Origin: Dryocosmus kuriphilus
Taxonomy: Eukaryota > Arthropoda > Insecta > Hymenoptera > Cynipidae
DNA: 64,000 bases
Assembly: GCA_038277395.1 (NCBI GenBank)
Contig: CM076192.1
Span: 50,267,119-50,331,118, forward strand
Direction: 5' to 3'
Made by a program: the position numbers and the translations under genes. Shown here piece by piece: positions 47,119 to 58,369 of the stretch (positions are counted from its first letter, which is position 1; each line of letters begins with the position of its first letter). The notes under the pieces are model-generated. The model did not search any database. It saw only the letters and a list, made by a program, of their open reading frames with translations, and had not been told where the DNA came from.

Positions 47119-48488
47119 TTTGATGTCTTTATGTAATTATAATTTATATTTTTAAGAAAAATAAAATATTATTGAAAATCCATTTTGCATTTTGTACTAA
47201 CCTATTTCAAATATACATTTTGCATTTTAAATAGAAAATAGGAAACCATTTTCTATTTTGCATTTTAAATGGATTTTGCGAACCTATTTTGCATTTTACA
47301 TTTTAAATACATTTTGAGAACCATTTTACCGAGCTCTGCTTTTGACCATTAATCATACGAGGCTAAAAAATATCCTTATATTGAGAAAAAAATTATATTC
47401 TGTCATGATCCAAGAAAAACAGATTTAGACGCCCTTTCCTGGTGAATTTGACAATGTGATGCAGTTTATAAATCTACCTTCTGTATATATTCAAAATTAT
47501 TCTGGAATTCCTAAGGTTAATACCACAATGCTTGAATTCATAGAAATCTTATTTAATACGAAACAATTTTGAGTTTGAAGTTTTTACTGAGAAAATAATA
47601 ATTGACATCAACTGCTGCAAGACATTGAGCCCAACAGTAATCGCCAAGGGATGACTTTTACTGTCAAATAATAAATTAACAGAATTATTTTATTTACGAA
47701 AAGATCAGACAAATATAAACTTTCCATATATCGATGAAAGTGTCGACGACGAGCATTTTAATACAATGTGATAAACTACGGTAAAAGTGACATTACACAC
47801 GGCAGCAAACGCTAGAAACAGACCGATCCAGTTATATGTTGGTTTGTGAGCTTTCTCTAAAGATTTCCCATTTATGCTCCTAGTTTTGTATATTACTACA
47901 CAATCAGGATATGAAATAATTAAATTTGATCCGTCGTGCACTTTTTATGGCTTTCAGTCATAAAAATTTATAATAAAAATGTATTTCTCTTATGTGGATT
48001 TGAATTACGCAGGTAACTCATTCGCACCTACGACAAATCAACGCAAGGATCGTCTGCTTTTGTCTGCTCGGAGGGCTTGGAGCATTGCAGCAAGATTATA
48101 ACACTTTAAAGCACATTTTATCCTTTTATAAATTCTTTTCGCACGATAAGGTAATACTGTTTGAATAAAATTATGAACTGTTACAATTAAGGTAATCAAC
48201 ACTTTTTACCACATTTTTCAATAGACAATAAGAATTATTGTTTGGCCACTACTGAAGCAGCAGCATGTCGATTACTGTTCCTTTCATGACAGCTACTACA
48301 TTTTTGGGAAAAAACAACTTTGACAAAACATTTGTTTATTTAGAAGCATCTGAATTATACTTAATCGTGTAGTTTCAGAAAAGTCAATTTTCTGGAAATC
48401 GATTATCCATTATTTACAGTACAGAATATTCTATACGTGATTTTACATTTTCATTTCTCTACAGAAGTGTACTGTACCGCTTACCCTA

Positions 48489-48818
48489 TCCATGGCCTGT
48501 TCAGGGCTGCAAGTATAGATTTTTTATGATACATAAACACACTATAAGATCTCGATGGAAAAATAACAGTTACATTTTTTTGGTACTAAGCGCATATGCT
48601 TGACGTATGTATATTGTATATATCTATATTTAAGACATCAAAAAGCTACGGTAAAAAACCTCCACTGCTACCTATCAAGATAAAATTACCAGAGTGGGCA
48701 CAAAACCTCATTTTCAAAATGCCCTGAATTTTCCCTGATTTCTCCCTCGACAGTTTTTCATTTCCCCTGATCAATTATATGTAAAATCTAAAATTCGAAT
48801 TTTTAAAAATTTTAACAC
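48489..48818. other. Unassigned AT-rich stretch
   Basis: It contains several TTTCCCTGAT-like phrases (48727-48775) that also occur on the other side of the next element (53440-53500). The element therefore probably inserted into a simple repetitive host sequence. Confidence 0.5.
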
Positions 48819-49470
48819 AAAGGGCATAGCAGGATAAGCATGTATGTGCTGCCTGCCCCCGCTCGGATCTGGTTGTGATTTTGTACAGTAAGTTGGTACT
48901 GATGTGAGATTAAATTTCCCAAAAGATTATATTTGAAAAATAATTTTTATGGCAGTTATGGGGGTTAGAAGAAAAATCCAAAAATTAGTTTTTCTCAAGA
49001 ACGGCTTGACCGATTTCGACGAGCGAAAAATATGTTATGGGACTCAGTGAGAGAATGTTGCAAAAAAATTAAGAATTTTTTTTTTCAAAAAATACGGGTC
49101 AAAACAAATTTTCAAAATTTTTTTCAATTTTTTTTTATGGGATGACTTGAGAAACTATCACCATCTTTTGTTTAAAAAATCTTTAAATACTGTTAAATAA
49201 CATAGCCGAGTTGCAAAACGATCGAGGGGGTAGTACATAGTTTAATATAAGAGCTCCGTACGCAACAGCATTTTCAGACACATTGTGTGACTCGAAATAC
49301 CTTAATAACTAGTCACCTTTTTTTTTAATCCTTAAAATTCAAAAAAAGGGGTTCATTTAGTATAGCGGCATTAATTGTTCATTTTTTACAGAATCACATA
49401 TCTTCTCATTACTGCCCAAGTCATTTATTCTAAAGGTGTGAATTATAAAACTAAATACGAACGAACGAAA

Positions 49471-49790
49471 ACGTGTAGTGTAGGGTAGCATTCATTTTTT
49501 TCACGCCGACAGCTTCTTTGAACTTCATTGGTTTCCTTTGCTACATTCATTTATTTCTACGTTCAGTTGTTTTTTCTTTATTAGCTGCGAATGAAACCGC
49601 ATACGTGTAGTGTACGGTAGCATTCATTTTTTTCGCGCCAACAGCTTCTTCGATCTTCATTTGTTTCCTTTGCTACATTCATTTCTTTCCTTTGCTACAT
49701 TCATTTGTTTCTACATTCAGGTGTTTTTCCTTTATTAGCTGCAAATGAAGGCGCATACGTGTAGTGTACGGTAGCATTCTGCGATCTTCA
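49471..49790 (+). repeat. Tandem repeat upstream of the DDE/SWIM gene
   Basis: ACGTGTAGTGTACGGTAGCA starts units at about 49471, 49603 and 49757, each followed by TTCATTTTTTTC(A/G)CGCC(G/A)ACAGC in the first two. The units also contain CTTTGCTACATTCATTT copies. They lie 140-450 bp before the start codon and so may contain the promoter. Confidence 0.65.
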
Positions 49791-49927
49791 CTTGTGTTCT
49801 TCGCTGCTGAGGAATTAGTCTTCCCGATATTTACTTATTGTGTTCCTTTCTTATTTTAACTTTTTTTTCCTTTAGAAAAATAGTTTTCGCGTGATTCTTT
49901 GTTTGCCGTGACCTGTCATAGTACGAA

Positions 49928-52000
49928 ATGTCTGCGACAAATAAAAATCCAAGATGTGCTGGATGTGATCGGCTTTTATTTAAAGTACGTGGACAAAAGA
50001 AAAAAATTGAAACTGAAGATGAAGCAACAAATTACTCTAACAAGTTTCAACGAACGATTGTTCTTAACGACATCTTGTGTTCAAAATGCCGATCTGTCCA
50101 ATTTAAAAAGAATAAGCCTGAAATTGACTGTTTGTTTTCTGAAAACGAGACCAGTGAATCACAATCATCTTCTGATGATCCAGAAATCAGTTTTCGACTC
50201 CAAACTACAGTGGATGGACCAGATATTGAGAGAGTTGGAGTTCCTATTCAAAGAACTATTTCATCTCATAAATACTGTTGTCTTTCTGCTGCCACAACGA
50301 ATCTTACTGTTATTTCCGAAGAAGCTCGAATGCAATCTTATATTAAGATGAAAATTTATATACCAGCAGGTAACCGATGCTGTCGAGCTCACTTAATCAA
50401 AGGTCGATTTTACGACGAAGATCTTTCTGCTTTGAAGGTGTTCTCTAATTCGTCAAGTGTAAGTCCTTCGGAATTATCGAAAATAATGGAAAGTCTCGCA
50501 ATCAAATGTGATTCTACCCTCTATGATAAGATTAGCGATTATAGTGTTTCCGAAAAGCAACTTTTTATCTTCACAGGTTCAAGCTGGGAAAATATAATAC
50601 ATTTGAGAGACATGATGACATCAATGCGAAACAGACAAATGCGAACCGTGACACAGGCGCTTGTAGTATTTTCTTTTTACACTTCGCACTGGAAATTCTA
50701 ATAAAATTCTCGCTTCTATTTTGCAACTGGAAAATGAACAAGTTATCTCAGAATATTCATCAGCTATAATTAAGTCATTTGAAAAAGACATCGTGCCCTT
50801 TCATTTTGGAATAAATTCTTCCAACAGAAATGATCTTATTCATCATCATACGACTGAAATTGCCAAGAGTTTATTTGCTAGTGACGAAAAGCTAATGTTG
50901 ATCTGCGATGGAACGTATGCTCGTCATCAAAAAAGTATGAATAATGAGTACCAAAGGAAATCATTTTCTGGGCAAAAGAAGGTCCCACTGTGCAAGCCTT
51001 TCACGATTTGCACAACTGATGGTTACGTGGTTGATATGCTAGGACCATATCCTGCAAACTTTAACGATGCAGAGATCCTAAAAAGTCTCCTACAAGGTCC
51101 AAACAGCTTATGCAACTTGCTGAAAGAGGATGACTATGCAGTTCTAGATCGTGGTTTTCGAGATGTCAAGGCTGAATTAGAACTTAATAAGATCAAAATG
51201 TTGATGCCTGCATTGAAAGGAAAACGAAACCAGTTGACCACAAATGAGTCGAATGAGTCTCGCTACGTAACGAAAATTCGGTGGGCAGTAGAAGCTGTAC
51301 ACAAAATACTAAAACAAAAATACCGTCTGCTTGACCATAAGATAGATAATAAGGTGCTTCCTAAAGTTGGAGCCTATTTTCGAATCGCATCGTATCTAAA
51401 TAATCTATTCGGAAAAAGGTTAAAATCGGACGCAAATATTTCAGATGCAATTTTGGAAAGGATGGAATCCCGGAGATATATGGAAAATACTCTAGCTGAT
51501 GAAGCCGAGGAAAAAGATTGGCTACGTACAAAAGTGATGTTCCAAAATATCTCATCAGAAGACCTCTTAGATTTCCCTGAAATGACCGAAAAGGATCTTA
51601 AAATTGTGTTCACTGGATCTTATCAACTGTCGCAGGCAGTATCTCTTACTTAGCGGAAATGATTGGTAAGGATGGAAAAGTGAATCTGCAATTCGTTAAA
51701 GATCAAACGAACGTTTTAAAACTACAAGTTCAATCGCGTCATATTTCTCGAAAAATATACCGGTGTTTCGTGAAATATAAACCCAGTAGTTTCGGTATTT
51801 CAGGTCTGCTGCAGTATGCATGTGACTGCGCCAACGGAAGAAGAACTGTTGGCTGCTGTTCACATATTGCTGCAATAATTTACTACTTATCTCACGTGAG
51901 ATATTTGTCCAAGGTTTTGAAACCAGCTGAGATTCTGAGCAAAATGTTTCAGGAGGACAATATTAGTCCTGTAATCGAAGAAGATAGCGATGAGGATTAA
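49928..52000 (+). pseudogene. DDE transposase with N-terminal Cys pairs and C-terminal SWIM finger
   Basis: The ATG at 49928 opens MSATNKNPRCAGCDRLLF, with CAGC and later CSKC as a likely zinc-binding pair. A Ser/acidic linker follows, then IQRTISSHKYCCLS, GNRCCRAHLIKGRFY and FTGSSWENIIHLRDMMTSMRNR. A frameshift near 50675 links TQALVVF to LRTGNSNKILASILQLENEQ. Next come LICDGTYARHQKS (first Asp), SFSGQKKVPLCKPFTI, YAVLDRGFRDV (second Asp), PALKGKRNQLT and RWAVEAVHKILK (Glu), a DDE_4-like core. After a second frameshift near 51635, SYLAEMI leads to VQSRHISRKIYRCFV and CDCANGRRTVGCCSH, a SWIM zinc finger (CxC...CxH). Stop at 51998-52000. About 690 residues if the two indels are ignored. It cuts and joins its inverted repeats if active; this copy cannot be. 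Confidence 0.8.
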
Positions 52001-52032
52001 AGGGATCTTGCAGGCAATAAGTACTTTATTTC

Positions 52033-52662
52033 ATGAGAGACAAGGGGACTCACATTAAAAAAGCACCCCGATTTGTGAGATGCGAGGGGCCTCACATTGA
52101 AAAAGCACCCCGATTTGTGAGAGGCGAGGGGACTCACATTGAAAAAGCACCCCGATTTGTGAGAGGCGAGGGGACTCACATTAAAAAAGCACCCCGATTT
52201 GTCAGAGGCGAGGGGCCTCACATTGAAAAAGCGCCCCGATTTGTGAGAGGCGAGGGGACTCACATTAAAAAAGCACCCCGATTTGTGAGATGCGAGGGGC
52301 CTCACATTGAAAAAGCACCCCGATTTGTGAGAGGCATTAAAAAAGCACCCCGAGTGAGAGGCGAGTGGACTCACATTGAAAAAGCACCCCGATTTGTGAG
52401 AGGCGAGGGGACTCACATTAAAAAAGCACCCCGATTTGTCAGAGGCGAGGGGCCTCACATTGAAAAAGCGCCCCGATTTGTGAGAGGCGAGGGGACTCAC
52501 ATTGAAAAAGCACCCCGATTTGTGAGAGGCGAGGGGACTCACATTGAAAAAGCACCCCGATTTGTGAGAGGCGAGGGGACTCACATTAAAAAAGCACCCC
52601 GATTTGTGAGAGGCGAGGGGACTCACATTAAAAAAGCACCCCGATTTGTGAGAGGCGAGGGG
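52033..52662 (+). repeat. 42-bp minisatellite, about 15 units
   Basis: Unit: GCGAGGGGACTCACATTGAA-AAAGCACCCCGATTTGTGAG-A. Variants alternate between GGACTCACATTAA, GGACTCACATTGA and GGCCTCACATTGA; two shortened units lie near 52335-52370. Because 42 is a multiple of 3, both strands stay open: the plus strand reads a 14-residue repeat (HIEKAPRFVRGEGT) and the minus strand another (ASHKSGCFFNVSPL). There is no other sign that either is translated. It lies between the transposase stop and the right inverted repeat. Confidence 0.9.
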
Positions 52663-53353
52663 TCTGAAATCATACTGCAACTTGTGACACCTTTAGAATA
52701 AATGACATGGACAGTAATGGGAAGATATGCGATTCTGTGAAAAATGGACAATTAATACCGCTATACTAAATGAACCCCCTTTTTTGAATTTTAAGGATTT
52801 CAAAAAAATATGAGTAGTTATTAAGTTATTTCGAGTCACACAATGTGTCTGAAAATGCTGTTGCGTACGGAGCGAAGCAATGTACAGCGCATCGCAGAGC
52901 GTACGAGATTCGCCAAAGATCTTTCTTATATTAAACTATGTACTACCTCTCCGATCGTTTTGCAACTCGAATATGTTATTTAAGAGTGTTTAAAGATTTT
53001 GGAGACAAAAGATGGTGATAGTTTCTCAAGTGCATCCCATAAAAAAAAATTCAAAAAAATTTTGAAAATTTTTTTTGACCCGTATTTTTTGAAAAAAATG
53101 TTTTTAAATTTTTTTGCAACATTCTCTCATTGAATCCCATAACATATTTTTCGCTCATCGAAATCGGTCGAGCCGTTCTTGAGAAAAACTAATTTTTTGA
53201 TTTTTCTTCTAACCCCCATAACTCCCATAAAAATTATTTTTCAAATATAATCTTTTGGGAAATTTAATCTCACATCAGTGCAAATTTACTGTAAAAATCA
53301 CAACCAGATCCGAGCGGGGGCAGCACATACATGCTTATCCTGCTATGCCCTTT

Positions 53354-55941
53354 ACAATTTAAGAATTTATTTTTCTTGACGGTTATTTACAGTTCCTCTT
53401 GTATAGAAATTCCTAGACTTTTGCAAATGTTTTCAAAAATCCCTGCCTTTCCCTGATCAACAGAATTTTCAGACTTTTACATGATCCCCAGGTTATCTCT
53501 GATCTGCGGAAAAATGGAAATAGGGAACTCCGAGATATTAATGCAAACCCCAAAAGTGAAGAGAGGTATATTTATATAATTGAAATTGCAATCGAAGATT
53601 GTTTACGCGACATTAATGACAGGGCTATCATTAATGTCGCGTGCTATACGGGCGCCGAGTCGAAGAAGGCGAAGGGTAAACGGCGATTTAATGTATTTGA
53701 ACATGTGGTCTATAGGTTGTCACGCGGCATCGGCAGCGCCGTGATTAAAAAGGCGGTCGGTAAGAATTTGCGCATGCAGTCATTTTCAAAATTACATGCC
53801 ATTATGCGAAATCCTTTGAAATATGCTTTATGCACTATACAATTTACCGACAGGTTGAATTTTGCGAGAAGCCGCAACTGTCGACTGCATAACGCCAAAA
53901 CTGCGCATTTACGTCAGTGAACTCTCTGTGCGTCTTAATCGACATTTGTTTTCTTGCACAATTTGCCGGTGCTAACGCTAATCACCATGTGGTGCATCCT
54001 CTGCTCAACAATGTTTCAATCAGCTCAACATCGGTAACAGTTTCGGACCGAGATTTTATTTCCAAATAATAATTTAATCGCAGAAGGCTCGATGTAAAAT
54101 ACTATTGTAGCGCACTGTACAATCGCATTGTATATTTACGGAAAGATCTCATATTGTAATCACGTCGCACTCTGCGACTGGGTACTGAATTTTAACGACA
54201 CTTACTTCGATCGGAATAATATTCCCGAAACAAAATGCCGCCACGATCACGTACCTCATTGCCGAAAGAAAAAGGCAAACGTTCAGAAGAGACAGGACGA
54301 GGATTTATAAGAGCAGAAATTGATTTCAAAAATGGATTTTCAGCATCTTTGCGATTCAGTTTTCCACGAGGGAACGTGTCCTGTAACCAAAATTTCGCGA
54401 ATTCGGCCACATCCCACATATCATCTGGTTCGCTAAAGTTTAGACCGTATCTGGATTTTTTGCAACTTTCAAGCTTTCGCGTATGTATCAGATATGCAGA
54501 AATGCTTGACAAGAAAAAATACTTTATCAAAGCTTAAAACTATATATACTATACAATATTGGCAAAAATCAGCCTTGTGATTTGCAGAGTAGTAACTATA
54601 TTTTCTAAATGGTATTCCCCAAGCATAAAGTTGCGTCATGTTTTCACAACGACTAGTATCAGAAAGTCTTTGCATAGGAATTGAATTGATTCTCCCTGAC
54701 CTACGAATTCCCTGAAATTTCAATCTCGAATCTTTTAGTCATCATGATCTACGAAAGCGACTTCTGTAAGGTAAGCCTGAGATGCATAGACAATCTAGCC
54801 TTGTCACTGGAATAACATTAACTGACTTAGCTAAACCCAGATAGATAGTTTCCGAATACGGGTTCTATATTCAGAGGAATACAATTTGAATAAATCTAAT
54901 CTTTGACGGAAACATTACGAACGGACAAGACGATATCTAATCTTTCCTCATTTTCACCACTACAAATTCGCGCTCGGATTCTTGATTTGTCCAAACATCT
55001 TACGTATTCGAGACAACCTGCCTTTATTTCAATGCCCCTGGATGGAGCAAGACGCGAGATAACTTTGGTATAGGCAAGTCCGGGCTGTCCGCAATCGCAA
55101 CTCGGAACTCTAAAGCAAGCAGCAGCCTTGTCCCTGGCAAAGAGAATTCGCGAGAGAATAATAACCGGGAGTGCGTTCGAGCCCCGCACGATTGCTCAGC
55201 GCTCCGAAAATACAAGCAATTAAAACTGGAGCGGGATCGCCTGGGACAAAGTACATGAAATGAACGGGACGGAATGCAGTTTGCGTTGCAGGTTCTTTCC
55301 CGATGAAATATCGTTCCTAGAATTATTACGTCGTCCACCAAGTATAGCCTAGTTAGCATGGTTTGCATCCAGCGTAAGTAGCAAACATGCATATTGAATA
55401 AAGATTGCCGGCGCAACGAACGACTACTTGCCGCAAGTTTTCAAGATACCCACTATACTTAATTTATACTTACGCCAAGAGCCAGGACCCGTTGGGGTTC
55501 CCTATTATATGTTTGCCATTTTTATAACGAGCCTTAGAAAGTCAACTATAATGCTAACCTGTTTGAGTGTTTAACGATACCAGCTCTCTAGGACTCACTT
55601 TAGCTTAACTCCTAACAATAATATTATGATCCAATTCAAGTTTTTTTTTTTTTTTTTTAATCCTCTATCAACATATTACTGTTCGACAAGGGATTGAAAT
55701 TCGCATGTACCTACACTTGCATTAGCGTGCCTCATGAAATCCTTTTTTTTGGGATTTGCTTTTTTTGGATAATCTCCAATCATTAAATTGGAATTTTTTT
55801 CTTTTGGTGAGAAAATGATTCCCTATTTTTGCTATATTTTTTTGTTGTTCTAGGGAATCTAGAAATCTCGAAGCCACCGGGTAGGTTCTCATGTAGAAAA
55901 CACGACTGTTTGAAGTTTTTAAATGTTAAATTCTACGGTTC
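53354..55941. other. Unassigned DNA, partly GC-richer
   Basis: Patches at 53600-53920, 54190-54320 and 54900-55420 are less AT-rich and have frames of 60-130 codons on both strands, none with a recognisable domain. They might hold host exons or old repeats. A T-run lies at 55640-55658. No gene is called. Confidence 0.4.
53606..53641. repeat. Perfect 14-bp hairpin
   Basis: CGCGACATTAATGA and TCATTAATGTCGCG are exact reverse complements around the 8-base loop cagggcta. Function unknown; it may be a remnant insertion footprint or a regulatory palindrome. Confidence 0.8.
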
Positions 55942-56639
55942 CAGGATTACCATACACTAATTTATTTGGAAAAAGTGACTATTTAAAGCTAAAAAGTAAC
56001 TAAAAGTGACTAATTTACAACCCAAATTGTGACTTATGTTTACACAAAAAGAAGCCATAATGTCAATAAAAACACTTAAATATTGTTATTTGAAAATTTT
56101 GATTTAAATACGCATCTTTATTTTATCGGCTTACATAATTACAGTTAAGATAAAATTCTATTACTGAATTCGAATGCTGAGGTCCAAAAATTACTAGAAT
56201 ATATTTTAGAACAAGTAACGTTCAGATAAATTTTCAAGCAAATCATAAATAATTGGGGCGAAGTTCGGGTGCAATTCTACGTAGTATTCTACCCGAAAAA
56301 TAAGGTTTCAAAACGTCATGCAAATTCACAGCGAATTTCCACACAAAATTCGCCCAAATTATTTTCAATTGTGATATATTTTTTAAAATTAAACTATACA
56401 TATACTAGCTAAGACTAATAAAAAATGAATGATCACAATGCGTGAGATAGTAAGTTCCATTTTTCGAATTTTACAAGAGCACACGTATAGAAAAAGCCCC
56501 ACTTGGCCCCACTACAACTAGGGTGCTAGTCGGGGGCTAGTCGGTGTTTTTTGTGTTTAAAAATCCTAATCGGGGGCTGATCGGGGGCAGTTCGGGCTAT
56601 TTAAAAAGAATTAACTCCGTACGCGCGGCCATTTTCTGT

Positions 56640-57110
56640 CATCATTTCGAAGTAGGTTCTAGTCGGGAACTGGTCGGTGGCTAGTTGGTGTTTTTTGTTC
56701 AAAAATCCTAATCGGGGGCTGATCGGGGGCAGGTCGGGCTATTTAAAAAGAATTAACTCCGTACGCGCGGCTATTTTCTGTCATCATTTCGAAGTAGGTT
56801 CCAGTCGGGAACTGGTCGGTGGCTAGTTGGTGTTTTTTGTTCAAAAATCCTAATCGGGGGCTGGTCGGGGACAAGTCGGGCAGTTTAAAAATAATTAATT
56901 CCCCGTACGCGTCTATTTTCTGTCAACATTTCTAGGCGGGTTCTAGTCGGGAACTGGTCGGTGGCTAGTTGGTGTTTTTTGTTCAAAAATCCTAATCGGG
57001 GGCTGGTCGGGGACAAGTCGGGCTATTTAAAAATAATTAATTCCGTACGCGGCTATTTTCTGTCAACATTCCTAGGCGGGTTCTAGTCGGGCACTGGTCG
57101 GCGACTTGAC
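56640..57110 (+). repeat. ~143-bp tandem repeat, 3-4 copies
   Basis: GTTCTAGTCGGGAACTGGTC starts units near 56652, 56799 and 56940, with a variant GTTCTAGTCGGGCACTGGTC near 57080. Each unit includes AAAAATCCTAATCGGGGGCT, TTAACTCCGTACGCG (or variants) and TATTTTCTGTCA. Confidence 0.85.
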
Positions 57111-58019
57111 TTAAATTTTAGCTCCATTTTTCACTTAAAAAAAGAGTAATTTCGATTTTAAAATTGTAATAATTTCAGAAAATGAAGCTGGCTTGTTGTG
57201 AAGTTAGATTCTTTTATATTTCAGAAAATCCAATATTTAAGCATATATCCAAGTTTGCATTGAAAATTCGAATTAAGGACTGTCAGCTCGAGTGAAATCA
57301 TTAAAATAAGAAGCTGAATTTCTTTTATATTGGATTTTATTACACGAGAAATCATTAGGTCATTTTAATAATGTACAGTGACGTATACAAAAATGTAAAA
57401 CAGAAGTTTGTTTTAACATATTATTATTCATAAAAACAGATCATTGAATATATTTTTTTAGTTCAGTGGAGCATGCCAGCGACAAAATATCCTTCTGTAC
57501 CATTCTGTTTTACAAATGAAATTCTTACCAACTTATTCTTAATTGTAATTACTTGTTGAGTTACAACTATTTTTGATATTTTACTTTTCAGTTCCTACAT
57601 TTGCAATTTACTTGAATCCATCCGGTCAGGGTTCAAGGGGCTTGCAGGGGAGAAGTACCAGGAAGCTCCGCTAGATGGCAAATAGACTGGGCTCCCGCAA
57701 GCAAGGAGAAACGCCGGGTCTATAAAGCTGGCACGTTTCCCTGAGTAGGCACTTCCTTCGAGCTTCGGTTCAGCGAGTGTTACTCCTTTTCATTGGTTGG
57801 TGAAAGGGCTGGATATAGGCGTTCCCCTATATTCCGCTTCCGAATCCTCTAGGAAAATTTTTTTTGTGTAAAAGTCCAAAACACGGACATGACCGGATAG
57901 AATCCGGATTGATTCAATTCCGGCAGACCGTTCAAAAAACGGAAATGGCCGGACACAATTCGAGTTACTCGAATCCGGTAGACCGTGCAAATAATCCTTA
58001 ATTACGTATATATGTATAA

Positions 58020-58046
58020 TTATATACATATATATATATATATATA
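58020..58046. repeat. (TA)n microsatellite
   Basis: Alternating TA with a few C interruptions (atatacatatatatatatatatatagc). Confidence 0.8.
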
Positions 58047-58369
58047 GCTGATAAATTCTGTTTTTGAACCAGTTTCTTCGGGGCAGCTGTTTGAGCCGTA
58101 CTAGCGCCCGACTAGACCCCGACAAGGATATGCCGGGTTACCGGGCTAGCGCTCAACTGGACCCCGACTAGGGTAAGTCGAATCAACTGATTAGCTGCCG
58201 ACTAAACCACCGTGACGTTACTGGCCGTGGGCTGTACCAGTTGTCCCGACTAGCTCCTGACTTTAAGTGGGGTCAACTGGTCGGTAAACAAACTAGCTCC
58301 CCATTTCAATTTCTAGACGGGCAACAAGAAACATTATAATTTTGTTAATTTCATTTGATTGAAATAAAA

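Larger units (their letters stand above)
43828..47338 (+). mobile_element. hAT transposon with perfect 8-bp target duplication
   Basis: CTTTTGAC occurs at 43820-43827 and 47339-47346, immediately outside the ends CAGAGCTGGGTAA and TTACCGAGCTCTG, which form a hAT-type inverted repeat. Both ends carry subterminal arrays of CATTTTGCATTTTAAATAG-like motifs (43848-43985 and 47180-47325). The element encodes a multi-exon hAT transposase. The intact target duplication indicates a relatively recent insertion. Confidence 0.92.
43692..48486. mobile_element. TA-bounded inverted-repeat element, split by a hAT
   Basis: GGGTAAGCGGTACAGT at the left end is mirrored by ACTGTACCGCTTACCC at the right end, with TA on both sides (43690-43691 and 48487-48488), as in Tc1/mariner-group or other TA-targeting elements. 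Without the inner hAT it would be about 1.28 kb. No transposase of its own was recognised in 47347-48486; a 78-codon minus-strand frame at 47705-47941 has no known domain. Confidence 0.7.
48819..53353 (+). mobile_element. DDE/SWIM transposon with ~590-bp inverted repeats
   Basis: Ends AAAGGGCATAGCAGGATAAG (left) and the mirror CTTATCCTGCTATGCCCTTT (right) begin inverted repeats reaching about 49416 and 52706 inside. The right arm has a ~45-bp extra piece (about 52870-52917). Between them lie a transposase relic (49928-52000), a promoter-side tandem repeat (49471-49790) and a 42-bp minisatellite (52033-52662). No unambiguous target duplication was found: the flanks are ttaacac / acaattt. The transposase resembles DDE_4-type (PIF/Harbinger-related) proteins, but the superfamily is not settled. 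Confidence 0.8.
56507..58272. mobile_element. TAGTCGGG-rich element with inverted ends (possibly CACTA-like)
   Basis: CCCCACTACAACTAGGGTGC-TAGTCGGG (56507-56534) is mirrored at 58245-58272 (CCCGACTAGCTCCTGACTTT-AAGTGGGG). Both sides are packed with variants of TAGTCGGG, CTGGTCGG and GGGGGCTGATCGG; on the right these appear in reverse orientation. CACTT-type termini and dense subterminal short motifs are features of CACTA/EnSpm elements, but no transposase was seen. The middle (57120-57780) is AT-rich with a TATA-like tctataaag near 57719. Confidence 0.45.

Noticed and set aside
52033..52701. 222-residue repetitive protein gene (and its mirror on the minus strand)
   Set aside because: The frame exists only because the 42-bp minisatellite is a multiple of three; both strands are equally open and no start context or domain supports translation.
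55165..55190. tRNA gene suggested by GTTCGAGCCCC
   Set aside because: No A box, acceptor stem or cloverleaf could be fitted around it.
55024..55416. 130-residue gene on the minus strand
   Set aside because: An overlapping frame in another phase and the lack of any domain make it indistinguishable from chance in a GC-richer patch.
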